A DNA stretch of 64,000 nucleotides from NCBI GenBank assembly GCA_900078775.1, contig LT549889.1, forward strand, positions 3,968,001 through 4,032,000. The letters are read 5' to 3'. Origin of the DNA: Mycolicibacterium aurum. Its GTDB lineage: Bacteria > Actinomycetota > Actinomycetes > Mycobacteriales > Mycobacteriaceae. Positions within the stretch are counted from its first letter, which is position 1. Every line of letters starts with the position of its first letter. The notes under the pieces are model-generated. The model did no database searches. It was not told the DNA's origin and saw only the letters and a list, made by a program, of their open reading frames with translations. A program made the translations under genes and the position numbers. Below, one piece after another: positions 1 through 8,543 of the stretch.

Positions 1-668
1 GTGGACAGATCCATGACCTCCCGGGCCGCCCAGTTGTTCTCCAGGACGTTCTTGCACATGTGGTCCCAGTACTGCTCGAACTCCTCGTAGGACTTCGGCA
101 CCGGCCGCATGCTCATCCCGTACATCCGGTACCAGGTGATGTGTTCGTCGAAGAGCTGGCGCCGGTCGGCATCGGAGATGCCGCCGCCGAACTTCTCGGC
201 CGACAGCAGCACCGACTTGAAGAACGTCGCGTGCGCCCAGTAGAAGACGTCGGGGTTCAGCGCGCTGTAGCGGCGGCCCTGCTCGTCCACGCCCTTGATG
301 CCGATGTGGTAGTCGCGGACCTCGGCGCCGGTCTTGGGCGCGCGGTCGCCGTCGAACACCACCCCGCCGATCGGGTAGATGGACCGGAACAGCCGCGGCA
401 TCCGCTCCATGAAGAAGATCGAGTGCTCCTGGACCGCCGCGCCCAGCTGCGGGTGCATGTTCTGCATGGAACCCGCCCAGGGCCCCTGGAACAGGCCCGT
501 CCACTGGCCGAAGTACTTCCAGGTCAGCGAGTCGGGTCCGAGCGGGAGCGGTGGCGCGTCATAACCGGCGGTGCTCACCGGGCAGCCGGCGGCCACCGGC
601 TGAGCCTCGGGCGCGTCGGCCGCGGATGCGCTGGTCACCGGGCACGTCTCGGACGTATCTTGAGTCAC
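1..668 (-). CDS. Oxygenase MpaB family protein (DUF2236), 3' part outside window
   Basis: Reading leftwards from a GTG at 668, preceded at 7 nt by a GGAAG ribosome site, the frame stays open to the window edge, so only about the first 222 residues are present. The N-terminus is a low-complexity stretch with two cysteines. It is followed by a helical region containing HITWYRMYGMS and a histidine-rich segment with YWAHATFFKS, both typical of the DUF2236/MpaB-like (latex-clearing-protein-related) haem oxygenase family. The substrate cannot be told. The gene is divergent from a TetR gene 51 bp away, with a shared operator candidate between them, so it is probably that regulator's target. The family call rests on remembered motifs and the C-terminus is not visible. 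Confidence 0.72.
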   Translation of the reverse strand, partial: MTQDTSETCPVTSASAADAPEAQPVAAGCPVSTAGYDAPPLPLGPDSLTWKYFGQWTGLFQGPWAGSMQNMHPQLGAAVQEHSIFFMERMPRLFRSIYPIGGVVFDGDRAPKTGAEVRDYHIGIKGVDEQGRRYSALNPDVFYWAHATFFKSVLLSAEKFGGGISDADRRQLFDEHITWYRMYGMSMRPVPKSYEEFEQYWDHMCKNVLENNWAAREVMDLS

Positions 669-686
669 TGGCGAACTTCCCGTCCA

Positions 687-718
687 TGTCAGACAATTCT
701 GACTACACTCGTTGTCAG
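687..718. promoter_or_regulatory. Inverted-repeat operator in divergent MpaB/TetR promoter
   Basis: The 51-bp divergent gap holds GTCAGA-CAAT-TCTGAC (688-703), a perfect 6-bp inverted repeat, and a further half-site TTGTCAG at 712-718. A TetR-type gene starts immediately after it, so this is the natural candidate for its own operator controlling both genes. The role is inferred from position. Confidence 0.55.
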
Positions 719-719
719 T

Positions 720-1322
720 ATGCAGCTTAGGAGTGATGTGCCGTCCGGTCAACGACGCGGTCGATGGTCCGGCGTTCCTCTGCAGGATCGCCAGACCTTG
801 CGCCGCGGCGATCTCATCACCGCCGGCGTCGCACTGCTCGGCGGTGCGGCCGGCCAGACCCTGACGGTGCGCGCGGTCTGCCGGGCGGCCGGGCTGACCG
901 AGCGCTACTTCTACGAAAGCTTCGCCGACCGTGACGATTTCGTGCGCGCGGTCTACGACGAGGTGTGCAGTACCGCGATGACCGCGCTGACCTCCGCGCA
1001 GACCCCGCGCGAGGCCGTCGAACAGTTCGTCGCGCTGATGGTCGACGACCCGAGCCGCGGCCGGGTACTGCTGCTGGCTCCCGAACGCGAACCGGTGCTC
1101 ACCCGGTCCGGCGCGGAGTGGATGCCCAATTTCATCGCCCTGCTGCAGCGCAAGCTCACCGCGATCACCGATCCGGCGCGCCAGGAGATGGTCGCCACCG
1201 GACTGGTGGGCGCGCTGACCGCTCTGTTCACCGCCTACCTGGACGGCCGACTGGCCGCCACCCGCGAACAGTTCGTCGACTACTGCATCGACATGCTGCT
1301 CAGCCGCGCCGCCGCGCGTTGA
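720..1322 (+). CDS. TetR/AcrR family transcriptional regulator
   Basis: A 200-residue protein with an N-terminal TetR helix-turn-helix: about residues 25-65 include TVRAVCRAAGLTERYFYESF, the usual recognition helix followed by a Y-F-Y-E-SF motif. The C-terminal ligand-binding half is helical and unspecific. The start is uncertain. ATG at 720 is used; GTG at 738 has a short AGGAG just upstream. The frame is open further upstream to 60, but that part reads antisense to the divergent oxygenase and is not coding. It probably represses itself and the divergent MpaB-like gene through the repeat at 687-718. The ligand is unknown. Confidence 0.8.
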   Translation: MQLRSDVPSGQRRGRWSGVPLQDRQTLRRGDLITAGVALLGGAAGQTLTVRAVCRAAGLTERYFYESFADRDDFVRAVYDEVCSTAMTALTSAQTPREAVEQFVALMVDDPSRGRVLLLAPEREPVLTRSGAEWMPNFIALLQRKLTAITDPARQEMVATGLVGALTALFTAYLDGRLAATREQFVDYCIDMLLSRAAAR

Positions 1323-1397
1323 GCATCGGCCCAGCACAATCCCTGTTTCGTCGTCACACCGAGCCGTAACCGTTACACGAACCACAGTTTGGGGAAC

Positions 1398-1427
1398 TTG
1401 AATGTCACCGGAGTACACAGATACTCT
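1398..1427 (+). promoter_or_regulatory. desA1 promoter with overlapping operator GAGTA-N6-TACTC
   Basis: A TTGAAT -35 (1398-1403) and a TACTCT -10 (1422-1427) are separated by 18 bp. The inverted repeat GAGTA-N6-TACTC (1411-1426) covers the -10. In mycobacteria desA1 is repressed by the TetR protein MadR. The repeat is a candidate MadR site by position only, since I cannot compare it with a MadR motif here. Confidence 0.5.
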
Positions 1428-1463
1428 GAGTGCAACCAAGAGGTACAGATAATCGGAGGGTCC

Positions 1464-2474
1464 ATGTCCACGGAACTGACCGATCTGCAGCTGCTGCACG
1501 AGCTGGAGCCCGTCGTCGAGAAGCAGATCAACCGGCACCTGTCCATGCGTAAGGACTGGAACCCGCACGACTACATCCCGTGGTCGGACGGCAAGAACTT
1601 CTACGCCCTGGGTGGCCAGGAGTGGGATCCCGAGCAGTCCAAGCTCTCCGAGGTCGCCCGGATCGCGATGATCACCAACCTGCTGACCGAGGACAATCTG
1701 CCCTCGTACCACCGCGAGATCGCGATGAACTTCAGCATGGACGGGCCGTGGGGCTACTGGGTGAACCGGTGGACCGCCGAGGAGAACCGGCACGGCATCG
1801 CGCTGCGTGACTACCTGCTGGTCACCCGCGCCGTCGACCCCATCGAACTCGAAGAGCTGCGGGTCGAGCAGGTCACCCGCGGCTTCTCCCCCGGCCAGAA
1901 CCTGCAGGGCGGCGACGAGTTGTTCGCCCAGAGCCTGTTCGACTCGGTCATCTACGTGACCTTCCAGGAGCTGGCCACCCGCGTCTCGCACCGCAACACC
2001 GGCAAGGCCTGCAATGACACCGTCGCCGACCAGCTGCTGGGCCGGATCTCCGCCGACGAGAACCTGCACATGATCTTCTACCGCGACGTGTCCGCGGCCG
2101 GGATGGAGATCGCCCCCAACCAGGCGATGAAGTCCCTGCACAAGATCCTGACCAACTTCAAGATGCCCGGGTACACCATCCCGGACTTCCGCCGTAAGGC
2201 CGTCGTCATCGCCACCGGCGGTGTCTATGACCCGCGGATCCACCTCGACGACATCGTGATGCCGGTACTGAAGAAGTGGCGCATCTTCGAGCGTGAGGAC
2301 TTCACCGGTGAGGGCGCCAAGCTGCGCGACGAGCTGGCCAAGCACGTCGAGGAGCTCGAGGACACCTGCGTGAAGTTCGAGGTGGCCAAGGAGCGCCGCC
2401 TGGAGCGCGAGCGCAAGGTCGCCGAGAAGAAGGCCATGAAGAACCTCCTGGTGTCCTCCACCGCGGCCGGATGA
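1464..2474 (+). CDS. desA1: Acyl-ACP desaturase DesA1
   Basis: This soluble di-iron desaturase of 336 residues introduces the double bond into acyl chains destined for mycolic acids. The two helices that bind iron are visible as EENRH (106-110) and DENLH (198-202), with further acidic residues around TEDN (76-79). Overall similarity to mycobacterial DesA1 (Rv0824c) is recognisable along the whole length. The ATG at 1464 is chosen because CGGAGGG lies just upstream; the open frame reaching back to 1389 has no ribosome site. The stop overlaps the dusB start by 4 bp, so the two genes are coupled as in M. tuberculosis. A repeat overlapping its promoter suggests repressor control. Confidence 0.95.
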   Translation: MSTELTDLQLLHELEPVVEKQINRHLSMRKDWNPHDYIPWSDGKNFYALGGQEWDPEQSKLSEVARIAMITNLLTEDNLPSYHREIAMNFSMDGPWGYWVNRWTAEENRHGIALRDYLLVTRAVDPIELEELRVEQVTRGFSPGQNLQGGDELFAQSLFDSVIYVTFQELATRVSHRNTGKACNDTVADQLLGRISADENLHMIFYRDVSAAGMEIAPNQAMKSLHKILTNFKMPGYTIPDFRRKAVVIATGGVYDPRIHLDDIVMPVLKKWRIFEREDFTGEGAKLRDELAKHVEELEDTCVKFEVAKERRLERERKVAEKKAMKNLLVSSTAAG

Positions 2475-3667
2475 CAGTCGCCCCCGAAGTACCGACGGCC
2501 CGGTCTGCCCCGCAGATCGGGCCGGCTCGGTCTTTGGCGATCGGCCCGATCGTGTTGCACAGCCCGGTGGTGCTGGCCCCGATGGCCGGTGTGACCAATG
2601 TCGCGTTCCGCACCCTGTGCCGGGAGCTGGAGCTGGCCCGGGCCGGCACCGTCAGCGGTCTGTACGTCTGTGAGATGGTGACCGCCCGCGCGCTGGTGGA
2701 ACGCCACCCGGTGACCATGCACATGACCACCTTCGCCCCGGCGGAGTCGCCGCGGTCGCTGCAGCTCTACACCGTCGACCCGGAGACCACCTACGCCGCG
2801 GCGAAGATGATCGTCGACGAGAACATGGCCGACCACATCGACCTGAACTTCGGCTGCCCGGTCCCCAAGGTGACCAAGCGCGGCGGCGGATCCGCGCTGC
2901 CCTACAAGCGCAAGCTGTTCGGCAGGATCGTGGCGGCCGCGGTGCGCGCCGCCGAGGGCACCGATGTGCCGGTGACGGTGAAGTTCCGGGTCGGTATCGA
3001 CGATGCGCACCTCACCTATCTGGACGCCGGGCGGATCGCCGAGGCCGAGGGCGCCGCCGCGGTGGCCCTGCACGCCCGCACCGCCGCGCAGCGCTACTCC
3101 GGCAGCGCCGACTGGAACCGGATCGGCGAGCTCAAGGAGCACGTCACCAGCATCCCGGTGCTGGGCAACGGGGACATCTTCGACGCCTCCGACGCTCAGG
3201 CGATGATGCGGCAGACCGGCTGCGACGGCGTGGTCATCGGCCGCGGCTGCCTGGGCCGGCCGTGGCTGTTCGCCGAACTGTCCGACGCGTTCAACGGTCG
3301 GCCGATCACCACCCCGCCGACCCTCGGCGAGGTCGCTCAGATCATGCGCCGCCACGGCGAACTGTTGGCCGACCACTTCGGCGAGGACAAGGGCATGCGC
3401 GATATGCGCAAGCACATCGCCTGGTACCTGCACGGCTTCCCGGCCGGCGCCGACCTGCGCCGGGCCCTGGCTCTGGTCAAGACGCGCGACGAGCTCGACG
3501 CGCTGCTCGGCGAGCTCGATCCCGAGGTGCCCTTCCCGGAGGTGGCCGGCGGCCCGCGCGGGCGCCAGGGCTCCCCCGGCTCGGTGAGCCTGCCCGAGGG
3601 CTGGCTGGACGATCCCGACGATCTGACGGTCCCGGTGGCCGCCGATGTGATGAATTCGGGCGGCTGA
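2471..3667 (+). CDS. dusB: tRNA-dihydrouridine synthase (DusB type)
   Basis: A flavin-dependent TIM-barrel enzyme of 398 residues that reduces uridine to dihydrouridine in tRNA D-loops. APMAGVTN (37-44) is the FMN-binding start of the barrel, and NFGCP (126-130) carries the catalytic cysteine C129. HAR and the GNGDI and GRG motifs of the FMN-phosphate site follow. It starts with an ATG overlapping the desA1 stop (ATGA), indicating translational coupling, and matches the Rv0823c position downstream of desA1. About 20 residues before the barrel and a C-terminal tail of about 50 residues are actinobacterial extensions. Nothing looks unusual. Confidence 0.93.
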   Translation: MTVAPEVPTARSAPQIGPARSLAIGPIVLHSPVVLAPMAGVTNVAFRTLCRELELARAGTVSGLYVCEMVTARALVERHPVTMHMTTFAPAESPRSLQLYTVDPETTYAAAKMIVDENMADHIDLNFGCPVPKVTKRGGGSALPYKRKLFGRIVAAAVRAAEGTDVPVTVKFRVGIDDAHLTYLDAGRIAEAEGAAAVALHARTAAQRYSGSADWNRIGELKEHVTSIPVLGNGDIFDASDAQAMMRQTGCDGVVIGRGCLGRPWLFAELSDAFNGRPITTPPTLGEVAQIMRRHGELLADHFGEDKGMRDMRKHIAWYLHGFPAGADLRRALALVKTRDELDALLGELDPEVPFPEVAGGPRGRQGSPGSVSLPEGWLDDPDDLTVPVAADVMNSGG

Positions 3668-3887
3668 TCCGAGACCTTCCCGAAATCGCACCGTCACGCC
3701 CTCGCGCTGGCCGGTTCACAGGTTGTCTCAGTACGATGGGAGACCACTGGACGGGCTCCCGGTGGCGGAGCCCGGTGCACTGCTGCTAGAAAAACTGGGC
3801 GTGCCTTTCAAACCTGTTTCAAGGCACAGACCACGATCGTGCGCAACGACGCGCACGTTCCCCTCGATCCGCGAAGGCCGGTAGGAC
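3668..3887. other. Intergenic region before the LCP gene
   Basis: This 220-bp stretch has no credible gene. A TACGAT hexamer at 3732-3737 could be a -10 box for the gene at 3888, but no -35 is clear. No strong hairpin was found by eye. Confidence 0.4.
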
Positions 3888-6007
3888 ATGAGTGACGGCG
3901 AAAACGCCACTCCTGGCCGGCCCGACCGCGCCTCCGGGACCGGGGACGAGAACACCGGCGACGACAACCCCTGGCTCACCCGGACCCCGCGACCGGCCTC
4001 CGGCCGCACGCCGTGGGAACGGTCCACGGGATCGCCGCCGCCCGGCCCGCGGCCCGGTGTGACCGGCACCGGCAACCACACCGACGGGATCACCGTCGCG
4101 GACCTGATCGCCAAGCTGGACGCCGATCTGCCCACCGGCGGCCGCGCCGCCCGGCGCCGGGCCGAGGAACGCGCCGAGGCCGAGGCCGGCGCGGAGACCG
4201 AAGCCCCGCCCGGGACGAGACCGAGACCGAGACCGAGACCGAGCCTTCCGAGGATGCCGAGGTCGCGGCCGCCGCGCCACCCACCGACCCCGCCGAGCCC
4301 GTTCCGCCGGTGATCTTCGCCCCGGCCGTCCGCGACCGCGCGGACGACCCGGTCACCGAGGTCCTGCTGATGCCCTCGGCGTACGCCTCCGAACTGCCCG
4401 ACCTGGGTGTCAACCGGGCGCCGCACCCGCTGCACCCCACCCGAGGTGGCCCGGCCGACCACCACACCGCGCGCAACCTGGGCCGTATCGCCGCTGCCGT
4501 GCTGGCGATCTGCGCCCTGGTGCTCACCGGCGGTGCCTGGCAGTGGCAGTCGATGAAGAACAGCAGCCTCAACCAGGTCGCGGCACTGGACCCGAACTCG
4601 CGCGACATCGTGGACCCCAACGCGCAGTTCGGTGACGAGAACTTCCTGATCGTCGGCACCGACAGCCGGATCGGCCAGAACAGCGAGATCGGGGCCGGGA
4701 CCACCGAGGACGCCGCCGGTGCCCGCTCGGACACCGTCATGCTGGTCAACATCCCGGCCGACCGCAAACGCGTTGTGGCCGTGTCGTTCCCGCGCGATCT
4801 GGCGATCACGCCGATCAAGTGCGAGCCGTGGAACGCCGAAACCGGGGCGTACGGCCCGATCACCGACGAAGAGTCGCCGATGTACGGGCTGGAAGAGGCC
4901 TGGACCGAGACCAAACTGAACTCCGCCTACGCCGTCGGCGGCCCCAAGTGCCTGGTGAAGGTGATCCAGAAGCTCTCCGGCCTGTCGGTGAACCGGTTCA
5001 TGGCCGTCGACTTCACCGGGTTCGCCAAGATGGTCGACGCGCTCGGCGGCGTCGAGGTGTGCAGCACCACCCCGCTGGAGGACTACGAGCTGGGCACCGT
5101 GCTGCCCACCGCCGGCCGGCAGATGGTGAACGGCACCACCGCGCTGAACTACGTGCGGGCCCGTCAGGTCACCACCGAGGTCAACGGCGACTACGGCCGG
5201 ATCAAGCGCCAGCAGCTGTTCCTGTCCTCGCTGCTGCGCTCGCTGATCTCCAAAGAGGTGTTCTTCAGCCTGTCCAAGCTGAACAACGTGGTGAACATGT
5301 TCATCGAGGACAGCTTCGTCGACAACATCAAGACCAAGGACCTCGTCGACCTCGGCCAGTCGGTGCAGGGCGTGAATGCCGGCCGGATCACCTTCGTCAC
5401 CGTGCCCACCACCGGTTACGCCGACGAGTGGGGCAACGAGCAGCCCCGCGTCGACGATATGGCCGCGCTGTTCCAAGCCATCATCAACGACGATCCACTG
5501 CCCGAGGAGCGCACCGAGGACAACACCCCGGTCCCGCAGACCCCCGAATCGGACAGCGACGCAACCGGTCCTGCGGGCGAGAACGGGGAGATGGTGGACG
5601 CGGTGGCCACCGATCCGAGCGATGTGACGGTGCGGGTGTCGAACTCCACCAGCGAGGCCGGCCTGGCCGCCAGCGCCGCCGAGGTGCTGGCCCGGCACGG
5701 ATTCAACATCGAGACCCCGGACGACTACCCGGGCCCGCTGGAGTCGACGACGGTGTTCTTCTCCCCCGGCAACGAGCAGGCCGCGGCCACCGTCGCCTCC
5801 TCGTTCCACGACGCCAACATCGAGCAGGTCACCGGCATGGGTGACGTGGTGCGGGTGGTGCTGGGCTCCGACTTCAGCGCCGTCACCCCGCCCTCGCCCA
5901 GCGGTTCGACCGTGCAGGTGCAGATGGTGCGCGGGACCAGCAGCGAGCCCACCGAGCTGCCCGAGGACCTCACCGTCACCAACGCGGCCGATACCAGCTG
6001 CGAATAG
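3888..6007 (+). pseudogene. LytR-CpsA-Psr protein with LytR_C domain, frame broken at ~4212
   Basis: The protein starts MSDGENATPG in one frame and continues after about 4214 in another as DETETETETEP. Joined, it gives about 706 residues and resembles Rv0822c. The parts in order are a disordered acidic N-terminus, one membrane helix (encoded about 4490-4550), an LCP domain with the GTDSR and RSDTVMLVNI...SFPRD motifs that bind polyprenyl phosphate, and a C-terminal LytR_C domain (about 5610-5880). LCP enzymes attach wall polymers such as arabinogalactan to peptidoglycan outside the membrane. The break falls at GGG (4212-4214); one extra G restores a clean frame. The same lesion type occurs three more times in this window, so I think the gene is intact in the organism. 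Confidence 0.85.
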
Positions 6008-6093
6008 TTCCGGCCCGGACGCGAGGAAGGCATTCACCCCCCGTTCACCTGTGGCATCGTGACCCGTAGGCCCGGCAAACGTAAGGTGGTGCC

Positions 6094-6762
6094 ATGCGTA
6101 CTGCGTATCAAGAACAGCTGTCTTCCTTGACCGTTCAGCTCGGGGAGATGTGCGATCTCGCCGGTCAGGCGATGGAACGCGCTACCCAGGCCCTGCTGCA
6201 GGCCGATCTGGCGCTGGCCGAGCAGGTCATCACCGACCACGAACGCATCACCGAGATCAGCGTGCGCGCCGAGGAGTCCGCCTTCAAGTTGCTGGCCCTG
6301 CAGGGCCCGGTGGCCGGCGACCTGCGCGCCATCGTCAGCGGCATCCAGATCGTGGCCGACATCGACCGGATGGGCGCGCTGGCCCTGCACGTCGCCAAGA
6401 TCGCCCGCCGTCGCCACCCGCAGCACACTCTGCCCGAGGAGGTCAACGGCTACTTCGCCGAAATGGGCCGGGTCGCAGTCGAATTGAGCCGCAGCGCGCA
6501 GGAGGTTCTGGACACCCTGGATCCGGAGAAGGCCGCCCGGATCCGCGAGGAAGACGATGCGATGGACGATCTGCACCGTCACCTGTTCTCGGTGCTGATG
6601 GACAAGGACTGGAAGCACGGCGTCACCGCCGCGGTCGACGTCACGTTGCTGAGCCGGTTCTACGAGCGGTTCGCCGACCACGCCGTGGAGGTCGCCCGGC
6701 GGGTCATCTTCACCGCGACCGGATCGTTCCCCGAGGACCAGACCTTCGTCGAACCCCGCTAG
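6094..6762 (+). CDS. phoU: Phosphate signalling protein PhoU (PhoY2 type)
   Basis: A 222-residue all-helical protein with two PhoU repeats. The metal-cluster motif ExxxD is seen as EEDDAMDDLHR near residue 150, and DIDRMGALALHVAKIA marks the first bundle. PhoU links the Pst transporter to the SenX3-RegX3 two-component system and keeps the phosphate-starvation response off when phosphate is plentiful. It lies convergent to pstB with a shared terminator between them, so it is not in the pst operon. It matches phoY2 (Rv0821c) in sequence and position. The ATG at 6094 follows AAGGTGGTGCC. Confidence 0.93.
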   Translation: MRTAYQEQLSSLTVQLGEMCDLAGQAMERATQALLQADLALAEQVITDHERITEISVRAEESAFKLLALQGPVAGDLRAIVSGIQIVADIDRMGALALHVAKIARRRHPQHTLPEEVNGYFAEMGRVAVELSRSAQEVLDTLDPEKAARIREEDDAMDDLHRHLFSVLMDKDWKHGVTAAVDVTLLSRFYERFADHAVEVARRVIFTATGSFPEDQTFVEPR

Positions 6763-6781
6763 CACCGGCCACGCGTACGCA

Positions 6782-6813
6782 AACTGCCCCGCAACTGTCG
6801 TTGCGGGGCAGTT
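6782..6813. terminator. Bidirectional terminator between phoU and pstB
   Basis: A perfect 14-bp inverted repeat, AACTGCCCCGCAAC with its complement around a TGTC loop, lies between the convergent phoU and pstB stops. It ends in AA/TT on both sides but has no long U-run, as is usual in mycobacteria. Confidence 0.88.
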
Positions 6814-6830
6814 CTGGTGGGACGGGCGGC

Positions 6831-7607
6831 TCAGCCGAAGCGGCCGGAGATGTAATCCTCGGTGGCCTTCTGGGAGGGGTTGGAGAAGATCTTCTCGGTG
6901 TCGTCGATCTCGATCAGCTTGCCGGGCTTGCCGGTGGCCTCGAGGTTGAAGAACGCGGTCTGATCGCTGACCCGGGCGGCCTGCTGCATGTTGTGCGTGA
7001 CGATGACGATGGTGAAATCCTGCTTGAGCGTGGCGATCAGATCCTCGATCGCCAGGGTGGAGATGGGGTCCAGCGCCGAACACGGCTCGTCCATCAGCAG
7101 CACGTCGGGCTGCACCGCGATGGCGCGGGCGATGCACAGCCGCTGCTGCTGACCGCCGGACAGTCCGCCGCCGGGCTTGTCGAGCCGGTCCTTGACCTCG
7201 TTCCACAGGTTGGCGCCCCGCAGCGAGCGCTCGGCGACCTCGTCCAGGGTCTTCTTGTTGCGCACCCCCTGCAGCTTCAGCCCGGCCACCACGTTGTCGC
7301 GAATCGACATGGTGGGGAACGGATTCGGGCGCTGGAAGACCATGCCGATGGTCTTGCGCACACCGACCGGGTCGACTCCGGCCGCGTAGATGTCCTCGCC
7401 GTCGAGCAGCACCGAGCCCTCGACGCGGGCGCCGGGGATGACCTCGTGCATGCGGTTCAGGGTGCGCAGCACGGTGGACTTGCCGCAGCCCGACGGGCCG
7501 ATGAAGGCGGTGACGCTGCGCGGTTCAACCGACAACGAGACACTCGACACCGCGTGGAAGGCGCCGTAGTAGATGTTGACGTCTTTCAGGTCGAGACGCT
7601 TGGCCAT
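6831..7607 (-). CDS. pstB: Phosphate ABC transporter ATP-binding protein PstB (PhoT)
   Basis: The ATPase subunit of the high-affinity phosphate importer, 258 residues. Walker A is GPSGCGKST (37-45), the signature is LSGGQ (149-153), Walker B is LLMDEP (170-175), and the switch histidine is in VTHNM. FQRPNPFPTMSI is characteristic of PstB. It is the last gene of a pstS-pstC-pstA-pstB operon on the minus strand, with AAGGAG before its ATG. M. tuberculosis retains only this gene (phoT, Rv0820) at this locus, so the complete operon here is the ancestral layout seen in fast growers. Confidence 0.96.
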   Translation of the reverse strand: MAKRLDLKDVNIYYGAFHAVSSVSLSVEPRSVTAFIGPSGCGKSTVLRTLNRMHEVIPGARVEGSVLLDGEDIYAAGVDPVGVRKTIGMVFQRPNPFPTMSIRDNVVAGLKLQGVRNKKTLDEVAERSLRGANLWNEVKDRLDKPGGGLSGGQQQRLCIARAIAVQPDVLLMDEPCSALDPISTLAIEDLIATLKQDFTIVIVTHNMQQAARVSDQTAFFNLEATGKPGKLIEIDDTEKIFSNPSQKATEDYISGRFG

Positions 7608-7628
7608 GTCGATAACTCCTTAGACCTT

Positions 7629-8543
7629 CTAGACTTTTTTCGGGGCAAAGAATTTGGCGATGAACCGCGCGCCGACGTTGAGCGCCGCGATGAGGACCAC
7701 GAGGGTCAGGGCGGCGCCCCACAGGCGGTCCGTCGGGATCGGGTTGGCGCCGGCACCGGCCGAGGTCTGATCGAACATCATGCCGGGCAGCGACCCCATG
7801 AAGCCGCTGAGCATGTCGAAGTTCATTGCCTGGGCGTAGCCCACCAGGATCAGCAGCGGCGCGGTCTCCCCCATCACCCGGGCCAGCGACAACAGGATGC
7901 CGGTGACGATGCCCGACAGCGCGGTGGGCACCACGATCGCCGAGATGGTCTTCCACTTCGGTACGCCCAGCGCATAACTCGCCTCCCGCAGGTCCATCGG
8001 CACGATCCTCAGCATCTCCTCGGTGGAGCGCACGATGACCGGGATCATCAACAGCACCAGGGACAGCGACACCGCCAGGCCGGAGCGCTGGAAGCCCAGG
8101 GTGGCCACCCACAGCGCGTAGATGAACAGCGCCGCGACGATGGAGGGCACCCCGGTGAGGATGTCGACCATGAAGGTGGTCACCTTGCCCAGCCGGGTCC
8201 CGCCGCCGTACTCCACCAGGTAGATACCGACGAAGACGCCGATCGGGATGGAGATCGCCGCACAGATCGCGGCCTGCAGCAACGACCCCACGATGGCGTG
8301 ATAGGCGCCGCCACCGGCTTGGAAAGCGGTCATGCCCGCCTGCGAGTTGGTCCACCAGGTGCTGTCGAGCACCACGCCGATGCCCTTGGCGACGACGGTG
8401 TAGAGCACCCATACCAGCGGCACCAGCGCGACCAGCACGGAGGCGGTGACCAGCAGGGTGGCGACGTTGTCGGTGATCTTGCGGCGCAGGCTCACGCCCT
8501 GGAAGGTGGGCGCCTTGACCGGCTGATCCAGTGTGGAGGTCAT
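7629..8543 (-). CDS. pstA: Phosphate ABC transporter permease PstA
   Basis: An inner-membrane permease of 304 residues with about six transmembrane helices. The cytoplasmic EAA-like loop reads REASYALGVPKWKTISAIVVP, which docks onto PstB. A short cytoplasmic N-terminus precedes the first helix. The start overlaps the pstC stop by 4 bp and pstB follows within about 20 bp, so the genes are co-translated. With PstC it forms the channel through which phosphate delivered by PstS crosses the membrane. Confidence 0.94.
   Translation of the reverse strand: MTSTLDQPVKAPTFQGVSLRRKITDNVATLLVTASVLVALVPLVWVLYTVVAKGIGVVLDSTWWTNSQAGMTAFQAGGGAYHAIVGSLLQAAICAAISIPIGVFVGIYLVEYGGGTRLGKVTTFMVDILTGVPSIVAALFIYALWVATLGFQRSGLAVSLSLVLLMIPVIVRSTEEMLRIVPMDLREASYALGVPKWKTISAIVVPTALSGIVTGILLSLARVMGETAPLLILVGYAQAMNFDMLSGFMGSLPGMMFDQTSAGAGANPIPTDRLWGAALTLVVLIAALNVGARFIAKFFAPKKV

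Noticed and set aside
60..719. N-terminal extension of the first TetR gene back to position 60
   Set aside because: That part lies antisense to the DUF2236 gene, has no ribosome site, and adds 220 residues unlike any TetR protein.
2225..3697. A 490-codon open frame on the minus strand opposite dusB and desA1
   Set aside because: It is antisense to two well-recognised genes and has the His/Gly/Arg-rich composition of GC-driven shadow frames.
4200..4240. Programmed frameshifting at the GAGACC (Glu-Thr) repeat of the LCP gene
   Set aside because: No slippery heptamer is visible, and three other genes show the same one-base lesion, so an assembly error explains it better.
3728..6037. A 769-codon minus-strand frame opposite the LCP gene
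   Set aside because: No domain is recognisable, and the plus strand has clear LCP and LytR_C motifs across the same bases.
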